Below are positions 54,888-62,334 of a stretch of 64,000 nt of DNA, piece by piece (the stretch's first letter is position 1; each line of letters starts with the position of its first letter). The notes under the pieces are model-generated. The model did not search any database and was not told where the DNA came from. It worked only from the letters and a program-made list of their open reading frames with translations. This DNA is from Roseomonas sp. KE0001 (lineage in GTDB: Bacteria > Pseudomonadota > Alphaproteobacteria > Acetobacterales > Acetobacteraceae): the NCBI RefSeq assembly GCF_016107285.1, contig NZ_RCVQ01000006.1, forward strand, positions 186,001-250,000. Reading direction: 5' to 3'. The translations under genes and the position numbers were made by a program.

Positions 54888-55676
54888 GTGCCGCAGACCA
54901 CGATCCCGCCGGAGGCCCCCTCGGAGGCCCCCCCGGATCTCGCCCCGCATGCCGTGCTGCCGCAGTATTACGGCATGGCGGAAGCCCGCGCCGGCTTCGT
55001 CCGCCGCCTCTTCGACGACACCGCCGCGCATTACGACCGCATCAACCGCGTCTTCTCGCTCGGCACCGGCGCCTGGTACCGGCGGCAGGCGCTGCGCCGC
55101 GCCGGCCTGCGCCCCGGGGACCGGGTGCTGGACGTGGCCACCGGCACCGGGCTGGTGGCGCGCGAGGCGGCGCGGCTGGCCGGCGCCGGCGGCCGTGTCA
55201 CCGGCCTCGACCCCAGCGCCGGCATGCTGGCGGCGGCGCGGCGGGAGCTGCCGATCGGCCTCGTGCAGGGGCGCGCCGAGGCCCTTCCGCTGGCCGATGC
55301 CAGCGCCGACTTCCTCAGCATGGGCTATGCGTTGCGCCATGTGGCCGATCTCGGCATCGCCTTCGCCGAATACCGCCGCGTGCTGCGCCCGGGCGGGCGG
55401 CTGCTGCTGCTGGAGATCGGCCGGCCGGAGGGGCGCCTGGGCCGGGCCCTGGCGCGCGCCTATCTGGGGCGGGTGGTGCCGGCACTCTGCCGCCTGACCG
55501 CCCCGCGGGGCCGTGACGACCTGCTGATGCGCTACTACTGGGACACGATCGAGGCCTGCGTCCCGGCGGAGACCATCCTGGCGCGGCTGCGCGCGGCCGG
55601 CTTCGAGGCGGTCGCCTGCGAGACCTCGCTCGGCCTGTTCAAGGCCTATACGGCGCGCCGGCCGGAGGCCGGGTGA
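54888..55676 (+). CDS. UbiE/COQ5-like class I methyltransferase
   Basis: A 262-residue SAM-dependent methyltransferase. FDDTAAHYDRINRVFSLGTGAWYRR is the UbiE/COQ5 signature 1; VLDVATGTGLVAREAARL is SAM motif I; YALRHVADLGIAFAEYRRVLRPGG is the second signature. AGGAGG (54876-54881) touches ATG 54882 directly but is six bases before GTG 54888, so GTG is preferred. It could be a quinone methyltransferase or a tailoring enzyme for the adjacent lipid/pigment cluster; the ubiB/ubiD context is absent. Confidence 0.85.
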   Translation: MPQTTIPPEAPSEAPPDLAPHAVLPQYYGMAEARAGFVRRLFDDTAAHYDRINRVFSLGTGAWYRRQALRRAGLRPGDRVLDVATGTGLVAREAARLAGAGGRVTGLDPSAGMLAAARRELPIGLVQGRAEALPLADASADFLSMGYALRHVADLGIAFAEYRRVLRPGGRLLLLEIGRPEGRLGRALARAYLGRVVPALCRLTAPRGRDDLLMRYYWDTIEACVPAETILARLRAAGFEAVACETSLGLFKAYTARRPEAG

Positions 55677-55679
55677 GGC

Positions 55680-56678
55680 TCAGCCGATGACGGGCGCCTC
55701 CCCCGGCCAGGACCGCAGGACCAGGAGGCCATGGGCGATCGACTCGTCCAGCCCGTAGAAGCCGTCCGGGCCGCCGCCATGCAGCAGCAGGAGGTCCGGC
55801 CCGCCCGCCCGCACGAAAAAGCCCTCCCTCTCGTCCAGCCGGCCGCGGAAGACGGCATGCTGCCCCGGCTCCAGCAGGGCGGGATGAGCGCCGGCCCAGG
55901 TCGGCTCGGCCTGGGAAAGGCGCACCGTTTCCACCCGCTCCGCCGCCGCCTCCAGCGAGAGCCGCTCGCCCGCCTCGTAGTCGGTGATGATGTCGATGAT
56001 ACCGGTAAGCCGGTCGCCCTCGGAAACGAGGCCGTCATGGCCGCCATCGACCAGCACCATATTGCCGGGCCGCGCGGAGAAGCTGTCGCGGCCGCTGCCG
56101 CCGGTCATCACGGCGCCGATGTCGTCGGTGTAGAACAGGCTGTCGCCGGGGCTGTTCGCCTCCAGCACGTCGTCGCCGTCACCGCCATCCATCCGCGCCT
56201 GCCGCGTCCAGGCGATCAGGAGGTCGTCGCCGGCCTCGCCGAACAGGTCATTGCCATGCGTGCGGAAGCCATCCACGAAGAGCAGGTCGTTGCCGTCGCC
56301 GCCGCGGAGAAGGTTGCCGGAGCCGGAGATGGCGATCACGTCATTGCCGCTGTCGCCGAAGACGCGGTTGTTGAAGCTCGGGGCGGTGAAGAAGCCCATC
56401 TGGATCTCGTCGTCGCCCGTGCCGCCCGAGACATAGTTGCCGCCGCCCTGGACCTGGATGACGTCATCGCCGCCGCCGCCGAAGATGCTGCTGGCGCCCT
56501 CGAACAGGCCGGAGCCGGTCACCTCGATCCGGTCGTCGCCGCCGCGGCCCAGCACCAGCCAGCCGTCGCCCTCCAGCGTGATCCCGTCGGCGCAGTGGCT
56601 GCCGATCGCGACCGGCCCTTCCCAGCCCGCCCACCAGGCATTCGGGCAACTCTCGGCGCCATCCTTCGCTCGTCGCAT
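55680..56678 (-). CDS. RTX-type calcium-binding repeat protein
   Basis: A 332-residue acidic protein with no signal peptide. From about residue 35 to 215 it is a series of hemolysin-type elements (GRGGDDRIEV, GGGGDDVIQV, GGTGDDEIQM, GDSGNDVIAI, GGDGNDLLFV, GGDGDDVLEA, GGSGRDSFSA) that bind Ca2+ in a beta-roll. The C-terminal part (IDIITDYEAGERLSLEA and on) resembles the closing region of RTX proteins and may hold the type I secretion signal. It ends three bases from the convergent methyltransferase. No type I exporter is in the window. Confidence 0.88.
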   Translation of the reverse strand: MRRAKDGAESCPNAWWAGWEGPVAIGSHCADGITLEGDGWLVLGRGGDDRIEVTGSGLFEGASSIFGGGGDDVIQVQGGGNYVSGGTGDDEIQMGFFTAPSFNNRVFGDSGNDVIAISGSGNLLRGGDGNDLLFVDGFRTHGNDLFGEAGDDLLIAWTRQARMDGGDGDDVLEANSPGDSLFYTDDIGAVMTGGSGRDSFSARPGNMVLVDGGHDGLVSEGDRLTGIIDIITDYEAGERLSLEAAAERVETVRLSQAEPTWAGAHPALLEPGQHAVFRGRLDEREGFFVRAGGPDLLLLHGGGPDGFYGLDESIAHGLLVLRSWPGEAPVIG

Positions 56679-57021
56679 GCTGACTGTCCGGTTCGTTGGA
56701 GAAGGCGAACAATTCCTGACGGAAGCGCCCGTGTCGTCCCACGTTCGCGCGAGGCGCCGGTCCGTGCGAGGCAGCCTGGGCGCTTGCTTCGGCCGCGCCA
56801 GCCCTTACTGATGTCCTGTATGCCAACCACGGGGGAGAGGCGCCCTGTCCGCATCCGCATCCGCCGCCCGGAACCCGGGCGCGCCTGCCGGCCCGGGACA
56901 CCGACCCGCTGCCGCTGGAGCGGCGGGCTGTGCCGCCGGCGTCGGGCTTCAGCACCCGCGTCACCCCCTGCCGGGCCGGCACGCCTCTGCCCAGCCTGCT
57001 TCCGCTGGCGGAGCGCCCCGC
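56679..57021. other. 343-bp intergenic region
   Basis: Lies between the divergent RTX gene and the MipA-like gene. No gene is supported. The left 110 bases are somewhat lower in GC and probably carry the RTX promoter; no clear -35/-10 pair or operator was found. GGAG lies about 10 bases before the MipA ATG. Confidence 0.5.
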
Positions 57022-57948
57022 ATGATCCGGGCCGGCTGTAACCTGCTGGGCCTGGTCCTGGCCTGGGCGCTCGCCCTGGCCGTCGGCCGCGCCTCCGCCC
57101 AGGAGGCGGAACCGGGGATGGTCCCGGAGGCCGTTACCGGCGCGGCCATGCAAGCGGCGCGCGAGGTCAGGCTGCCGAAGTTCGAGGCCGGGCTGGCCGC
57201 CGGCGCCGGCTGGCTGCCGGACTATCCGGCCGCCGGGCAGAACCATTTCCAGGGTCTGGCCTTCCCCTACCTGATCTATCGCGGCGAGATCCTGCGCAGC
57301 GACGGCCAGGGGGTGCGCGGCCGCTTCTACAATGACGAGGCGATCGGCCTCGACCTCAGCTTCTCCGGCGCCTTCCCCTCCTCGTCGAGGGACAACCGGG
57401 CGCGCGAGGGCATGCCGGATCTCGACTGGCAGGGCGAGGTCGGCCCCTCGCTGCGCATCACCCTCTGGCGCGACCCGGCGCGGCCGCAGCGGCTGAACCT
57501 GGAACTGCCGCTGCGCGCGGTCTTCTCCACCGACCTGTCCTCGGTCCGCTACCGCGGGCTGACCTTCTCGCCCGAGCTGGCCTATGAGCGCCGCGCCCTG
57601 GCCCGCGAGGGCGACCGTTTCCGGATCGGCCTCGGCCCGGTCTTCGCCACCGACCGGATGATGGACTACTTCTATCGCGTCGAGCCGCGCTACGTCCGGG
57701 CCGACCGCCCGGCCTATGACGCGGAGGGCGGCTATCTCGGCACGCGGATGCAGTTCTCCTACCGCTTCCCGCTGACCGGGCGGCTCTCGGCGGTGGCCGG
57801 CGGGCGGGTGGAATCCTTCCACGGTGCCCGCAACGAGGACAGCCCGCTGTTCCGCCGCGACTGGAACCTGAGCGCGGCGCTGGGCCTCTCCTGGTCGCTC
57901 TACCGCTCCGAGGCCAGCGTCGCCTCCAGCGCCAGTCCGTTCGACTGA
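57022..57948 (+). CDS. MipA/OmpV family outer-membrane beta-barrel protein
   Basis: A 308-residue protein with a signal peptide (cleavage after ASA, about 26) and a barrel of alternating strands: FEAGLAAGAGWLPDYPAAGQNHFQGLAFPYLIYRGE, LDLSFSGAFPSSSRDN, then periodic aromatic strands to the last, ALGLSWSLYRSE. This is the MipA/OmpV pattern. Members scaffold peptidoglycan enzymes or act as porins; the role is not assigned. It is the first plus-strand gene before the ACP cluster, 186 bases away. Confidence 0.88.
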   Translation: MIRAGCNLLGLVLAWALALAVGRASAQEAEPGMVPEAVTGAAMQAAREVRLPKFEAGLAAGAGWLPDYPAAGQNHFQGLAFPYLIYRGEILRSDGQGVRGRFYNDEAIGLDLSFSGAFPSSSRDNRAREGMPDLDWQGEVGPSLRITLWRDPARPQRLNLELPLRAVFSTDLSSVRYRGLTFSPELAYERRALAREGDRFRIGLGPVFATDRMMDYFYRVEPRYVRADRPAYDAEGGYLGTRMQFSYRFPLTGRLSAVAGGRVESFHGARNEDSPLFRRDWNLSAALGLSWSLYRSEASVASSASPFD

Positions 57949-58134
57949 GGGCCGCTGGCCACCGGCCGATTGCGGCGCGGAACGGCATCAGCGGAGCCAT
58001 TTTCTTGCCGGGAAGGCGAAGGAATCCTGTTTCGGAGACAAAGCCGCGGCGGTATTTCGCCCCTTGCGGCAAGGCCGCCCTGCTGGGATGCAGGCGGATG
58101 GCATCTGGCCTGGGCACCGGCAGGGAGGCACCCC

Positions 58135-58431
58135 GTGACGTCTACGATCGAGAATTCCGGTGAGGGCCAGGCGGCGCGGGCGCTGGAGCCCGAGGTGGCG
58201 GCGCTGATCGTCGAGGCGCTGCACCTAGAGATGGAGCCCGGCGAGATCGACCCCGAGGCCCCCCTCTTCGGCGAGGGCCTGGGCCTCGATTCCATCGACG
58301 CGCTGGAGATCGCGCTCGCCATCTCGCGGCGCTACGGCTTCCAGCTCCGCTCGGACGATGAGCGCAATGGCCAGATCTTCGCCTCGCTCCGCAATCTCTG
58401 CGCGCATGTCCAGAGGAACCGCCAGGCTTGA
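58135..58431 (+). CDS. acyl carrier protein
   Basis: A 98-residue ACP. LGLDSIDALEIALAI carries the phosphopantetheine Ser53 in a DSI rather than DSL motif, common in specialised ACPs of pigment or lipid clusters. GGGAGG is six bases before GTG 58135. It is the first gene of a tightly packed run (ACP, COG4648, AMP ligase, dehydratase, COG4261 acyltransferase, LolA-like, MMPL) and would carry the growing chain. Confidence 0.93.
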   Translation: MTSTIENSGEGQAARALEPEVAALIVEALHLEMEPGEIDPEAPLFGEGLGLDSIDALEIALAISRRYGFQLRSDDERNGQIFASLRNLCAHVQRNRQA

Positions 58432-58450
58432 CGCCCGGCGGGGCCGGACC

Positions 58451-59083
58451 ATGCCGGGCGCGCTGATCCCCGCCCTGCTCCTGGCCGCCGCCGCGCTCGG
58501 CGCGCGGCTCCTGGGCTGGCACGGGGCGACGCTGCTCCTCGGCCTCGGGGCGCTGGGGATGGCCATGGGCCGGCGCTGGCCGGCACGGTTGGCCGGCGCC
58601 GGCGCCCTGGCGCTGACGGGCCTCGGGCTGCTCGCGGCGGGCGCGGCGGGCGGCGTGGCGCCGGCGGCGCTGCTGCCCCTGCTGCCGGCGCTCGGGCTGC
58701 TGATGCTCTCGGCGCGCTTCGCCGCCACCCTGCTGCCCGGGCGTGAGCCGCTGATCACCCACTACACCCGCTTCGACTTCGGCCGCCTGCCGCCGGAATG
58801 CGCCGGCTACACCCGTCGGCTGACCGGCTTCTGGGCCGCGCTGCTGGCGCTGGCCGCGCCGCTTCAGGCCGCGGCGCCGCTCGCCGGGCTGGCGCCGGGC
58901 GCGGTGGCGGCGGCGGGCTCGGCGCTGATGCTCGGCCTGTTCCTCGCGGAGCACGCGCTGCGCGACCGCTGCTTCCCGCATCTCGGCCCGGCCACGCCGG
59001 CCCGCACGCTGCGGGCCATCATCGCCGCCCACCGGGACATCGCTGCGGAGGCGAGCGCCGCCGGGAGCATCCGCCATGTCTGA
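58451..59083 (+). CDS. COG4648-like membrane protein
   Basis: A 210-residue protein with about six helices. THYTRFDFGRLPPECAGYTRRLTGFWA is the conserved segment of COG4648 membrane proteins, which are found almost only in aryl-polyene/xanthomonadin-type clusters, where their role is unclear. ATG 58451 is 19 bases after the ACP stop; an ATG at 58406 would overlap the ACP gene. The last eight bases overlap the AMP ligase. Confidence 0.85.
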   Translation: MPGALIPALLLAAAALGARLLGWHGATLLLGLGALGMAMGRRWPARLAGAGALALTGLGLLAAGAAGGVAPAALLPLLPALGLLMLSARFAATLLPGREPLITHYTRFDFGRLPPECAGYTRRLTGFWAALLALAAPLQAAAPLAGLAPGAVAAAGSALMLGLFLAEHALRDRCFPHLGPATPARTLRAIIAAHRDIAAEASAAGSIRHV

Positions 59084-60497
59084 CATCGCCCTCCCGCTGA
59101 CCGACCGGGCGCCGGAGGCCATCCTGTTCCGCCGCGGCGCCGAGGCCATCACCGTCCGCCGCTTCCTGGCCGAGGTCGCTGTGCTGGCGGCGCGGCTGCC
59201 CGACCGGCCGCATGTGCTGAACCTCTGCGCCGATCGCTACAACGCGCTGCTCGGCCTCGCCGCCGCGCTCAGCCGGGGGCAGGTGATGCTGCTCTCCGCC
59301 GACCGCACGGAGCGCCGCCAGCGCGAGATCGCCGCCCTCTACCCCGGCCTCTACCCGATGGCCGACGCGGTGCAGGACGACCCGGCCTGGGCGGTGCCCG
59401 AGGGCGCCATCCGCGTCGGCGGCGAGGCCGGCGCCGGCCTCGCGGTTCCGACCAATCCGCTGATCCCGGCCGGGCGCGTCGCCATCATCGGCTTCACCTC
59501 CGGCAGCACCGGCCAGCCGGGGGCGCATCCGAAGCCCTGGGGCGCGCTGGTCGCCGCCAGCCGCGCCGCCGCCGCGCGCTTCGGGCTGGAGCGGCCGGCG
59601 GGGGAGAGCGGCGCGGCCACGCTGGTCGCCACCGTGCCGGCGCAGCACATGTACGGCTTCGAGACCACCCTCGCCCTGCCGCTGCACGCGGCGACGGCCA
59701 GCCATGCCGGGCCCTTCTTCTACCCCGTGGAGGTGGCCGAGGCGCTGCACGCCGCGCCCACCCCCCGCCTGCTGGTCACCACGCCCCTGCAGATGCGCGC
59801 CCTGCTGCGCTCCGGCGCCGCCCTGCCGCCGCTGCGCGCCGTGATCTCCGCAACCGCCCCGCTCGACCCCGACCTCGCGCGCGAGGCCGAGGCCGCCTGG
59901 TCCACCGAGGTGCTGGAGATCTACGGCGCCACCGAGATGGGCTCGATCGCCAGCCGCCGCACCGTGGAGGGCGAGGCCTGGCACCTCTACGACAGCGTCG
60001 CGCTGCGGCCCGTGGAGGCGCCGGCCGATGCGGCGGACGGGGCGGCGGACGGGGCGGCAGACGGGGCGGGCGGGCGGATGGAGGCGCTGGTCGCCGGGAT
60101 GCCCGGCCCGGTGCCGCTGGCCGATGCCGTGACCCTGGCGGCGGGCGGCCGTGCCTTCCGCCTGCTCGGCCGCCATGCCGATATCGTCAAGCTGGGCGGC
60201 AAGCGCGTCTCGCTCGCCAGCCTGAACCGGCTGCTGCAGGCGGTGCCGGGGGTGGAGGACGGCGTCTTCCTCGTGCCCGAGGATCTCGACCGCAATCCGG
60301 CGGCGCGGCTGCTGGCCTTCGCCGTGGCGCCGGGGATGAGCGGCGCGGCCGTGCTGGGGGCGCTGCGCGGGCAGGTCGATCCGGTGTTCCTGCCGCGCGG
60401 CGTGACCCTGCTGCCCGCCCTGCCGCGCGACCGGGTGGGCAAGCTGCCGGCCGCGGCCCTGGCGGCGCTGCGCCGGCGCCAGGCGGAACAGGCATGA
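59076..60497 (+). CDS. AMP-dependent acyl/aryl-ACP ligase
   Basis: A 473-residue short adenylating enzyme. P-loop GFTSGSTGQPG (139-149), VPAQHMYGFE, EIYGATEMGSIASRR, LGRHADIVKLGGKRVSLASL and the catalytic Lys in RVGKLPAAAL (about 459). Its small size and position match the AMP ligase of aryl-polyene clusters that loads an aryl or acyl starter onto ACP. An exact 12-bp repeat at 60033-60068 inserts AADG three times in a surface loop. Confidence 0.88.
   Translation: MSDIALPLTDRAPEAILFRRGAEAITVRRFLAEVAVLAARLPDRPHVLNLCADRYNALLGLAAALSRGQVMLLSADRTERRQREIAALYPGLYPMADAVQDDPAWAVPEGAIRVGGEAGAGLAVPTNPLIPAGRVAIIGFTSGSTGQPGAHPKPWGALVAASRAAAARFGLERPAGESGAATLVATVPAQHMYGFETTLALPLHAATASHAGPFFYPVEVAEALHAAPTPRLLVTTPLQMRALLRSGAALPPLRAVISATAPLDPDLAREAEAAWSTEVLEIYGATEMGSIASRRTVEGEAWHLYDSVALRPVEAPADAADGAADGAADGAGGRMEALVAGMPGPVPLADAVTLAAGGRAFRLLGRHADIVKLGGKRVSLASLNRLLQAVPGVEDGVFLVPEDLDRNPAARLLAFAVAPGMSGAAVLGALRGQVDPVFLPRGVTLLPALPRDRVGKLPAAALAALRRRQAEQA
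60033..60068. repeat. 12-bp tandem repeat in AMP ligase, three copies
   Basis: GCGGACGGGGCG at 60033-60044 and 60045-60056, then GCAGACGGGGCG; encodes AADG units. In frame. Confidence 0.9.
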
Positions 60498-60808
60498 GCG
60501 CGGAGATCCGCTTCCTCTTCCGGCTGCCTGCCGGGCATCCCTGCCTGCCGGGGCATTTTCCCGGCCGCCCCCTGGTGCCGGGCGTGGTGTTGCTGGACGC
60601 CGTGCTGGAGCGGCTCGGGGCGGCGGCGGGGGGCCGTGTGGCGCGGCTGCTGCGCGCCAAGTTCAGCGCGCCGGTGGCGCCGGAGGAGGCGGTCGAGGTG
60701 GTGCTGTGGCCCGCCGCGCCCGGCCGCTTCGCCTTCCGCTGCCACAGCGGCGCGGCGCTGGTGCTGGCCGGCGAGGCGGCGGTGGCGCCCCTGGCCGGGC
60801 CGGCATGA
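60494..60808 (+). CDS. hotdog-fold 3-hydroxyacyl-ACP dehydratase (ApeI/FabZ-like)
   Basis: A 104-residue protein. HPCLPGHFPGRPLVPGVVLLD is the FabZ/ApeI active-site segment, with catalytic His21 and a Pro-Gly-Val-Val helix start; the acid partner of FabZ is not obvious. Dehydrates the ACP-bound hydroxyl chain, giving the conjugated double bonds in polyene synthesis. Overlaps the genes on both sides by four bases. Confidence 0.88.
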   Translation: MSAEIRFLFRLPAGHPCLPGHFPGRPLVPGVVLLDAVLERLGAAAGGRVARLLRAKFSAPVAPEEAVEVVLWPAAPGRFAFRCHSGAALVLAGEAAVAPLAGPA

Positions 60809-61698
60809 GCTGGCGCGAGCAGCGCGAGCGCGGCAGTGCTGCGGCGCTGCGGCTGATGGGCTGGATCATCACCCGCCTCGGCTGGCGGGTCGCCTATGCG
60901 CTGCTCTACCCCATCACCGCCTATTTCTTCCTCTCGGCCCCGCGGCAGCGCGCCGCCGGCCGCGCCTTCCTGCGCCGCGCGCTGGGGCGCGAGCCGCGCC
61001 TGACGGAACGGTTCCGCCAGTTCCTCACCTTCTCCGCCACCCTGCTCGACCGGGTCTTCCTGCTCGACGGGCGCCGCGCCGGCTATACCATCGAGGTCAC
61101 CGGCCTCGACCTGCTGAACCGGCACATCGCCGAGGGGCGCGGCTGCATCCTGCTCGGCGCGCATATTGGCAGCTTCGACGCCATGCGCGCGGTGGCCGAT
61201 ACCGGCTGCCCGGTGGAGGTGATGGCGCTGATGCATGGCGACCATGCCGCGATCAGCGCCGACTTCTTCTCCCGCTGGGGCCGCGGCACGGCGAGCGACG
61301 TCGTCTCCCTCGGCCGGCCCGATGCCATGCTGCGGGCCAAGGAGTGCCTGGAGCGCGGCGGGCTGGTCGGCATCCTGGCCGACCGCAACCCGACGCGCAG
61401 CAGGGTCACGCGCGTGCCCTTCCTCGGCCGCGAGGCCGCCTTCCCCGAGGGGCCGCATATCCTGGCCGGGGTGCTGGACGCGCCGGTGATGATCGCCTTC
61501 GCGGTCTGGACCGGGCCGCGCCGCTACGAGGTGCATTTCCAGCCCTTCGCCGAGCGCATCGCGCTCGACCGCCGCGACCGCCGGGCGGCACTGGCCCTGG
61601 CGGCGCGGCGCTACGCCGAACGGATCGAGGCGGTGGCCCGCGCCTTCCCCTACAACTGGTTCAACTTCTACGACTTCTGGGAGGAGATGGAGGCATGA
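60805..61698 (+). CDS. COG4261-type acyltransferase (LpxL-like fold)
   Basis: A 297-residue membrane-associated acyltransferase. MSWREQRERGSAAALRLMGW, then LTERFRQFLTFSATLLDRVFLLDGR, the H-x4-D site in LLGAHIGSFDAMRAV, LADRNPTRSRVTRVPFLGREAAFPEGP and the end YNWFNFYDFW are close to the COG4261 acyltransferases of aryl-polyene clusters, thought to transfer the chain to a lipid anchor. In many clusters it is the C-terminal half of a GT2 fusion; here the GT2 is separate at 53011. Confidence 0.88.
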   Translation: MSWREQRERGSAAALRLMGWIITRLGWRVAYALLYPITAYFFLSAPRQRAAGRAFLRRALGREPRLTERFRQFLTFSATLLDRVFLLDGRRAGYTIEVTGLDLLNRHIAEGRGCILLGAHIGSFDAMRAVADTGCPVEVMALMHGDHAAISADFFSRWGRGTASDVVSLGRPDAMLRAKECLERGGLVGILADRNPTRSRVTRVPFLGREAAFPEGPHILAGVLDAPVMIAFAVWTGPRRYEVHFQPFAERIALDRRDRRAALALAARRYAERIEAVARAFPYNWFNFYDFWEEMEA

Positions 61699-62297
61699 AC
61701 TCGCCGCGCCGCCGCGCTCTCCTGGCCCTGGTGCTGGCCCTGGTGCTGCCCCTGGTGCTGCCCGCTCCCCCGGCCCTGGCCGCGCCGCTGACGCTGGAGG
61801 GGGCCATGGCCGCGTTGGCGGCCGAGCCCGGCGGCACCGCCTCGTTCACCGAGGAGAAGGCGATCCCGCAGCTCGACATCCCGCTCCCGAGCAGCGGCAC
61901 CCTGTCCTGGACCCCGCCCGACCGGCTGGAGAAGCACACCACCTTCCCGGAGGAGGAGATCCTGCGCGCCGATGGCGACCGGCTGCTCTTCGCGCAGCCC
62001 GGCCGCGGCATCCGGCGCGAGCTGAGCCTCGACCAGTCGCCCGAGATCCGACCCCTGGTGGAATCCGTCCGCGCCACCCTGGCGGGCGACCTGCCGGTGC
62101 TGCGGCGGTACTTCGAGATCGATTTCCGGCCGGAGGGCGAGGCGGGGCGGTGGCGCATGGTGCTGACGCCGCTCTCGGCCCGGCTGCGCGTCGCGGTGCA
62201 GGGGATCGAGATCACCGGCCAGGGCGGCGGCCTGCGCCACGTCGTGACCCGGGCCAGCGAGGGCGTGACGCGGCTCGCCATCACGCCGCGCCCATGA
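61695..62297 (+). CDS. LolA-like outer-membrane lipoprotein carrier
   Basis: A 200-residue protein with a signal peptide containing ALVLALVLPLVLP, encoded by a 12-bp tandem repeat (61728-61763), cleaved after ALA (about 30). The mature part (MAALAAEPGGTASFTEEKAIPQLDIPLPSSGTLSWTPPDRLEK) follows the LolA-related proteins of aryl-polyene clusters, proposed to ferry the product to the outer membrane. Start overlaps the acyltransferase by four bases. Confidence 0.85.
   Translation: MNSPRRRALLALVLALVLPLVLPAPPALAAPLTLEGAMAALAAEPGGTASFTEEKAIPQLDIPLPSSGTLSWTPPDRLEKHTTFPEEEILRADGDRLLFAQPGRGIRRELSLDQSPEIRPLVESVRATLAGDLPVLRRYFEIDFRPEGEAGRWRMVLTPLSARLRVAVQGIEITGQGGGLRHVVTRASEGVTRLAITPRP
61728..61763. repeat. 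12-bp tandem repeat in signal peptide, three copies
   Basis: CTGGTGCTGGCC then CTGGTGCTGCCC twice; lengthens the hydrophobic core of the LolA-like signal peptide in four-residue steps. Confidence 0.85.
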
Positions 62298-62334
62298 GCC
62301 GGCAGGCTCCGCCGCCGCGGCGCCCGGCGGCGTC

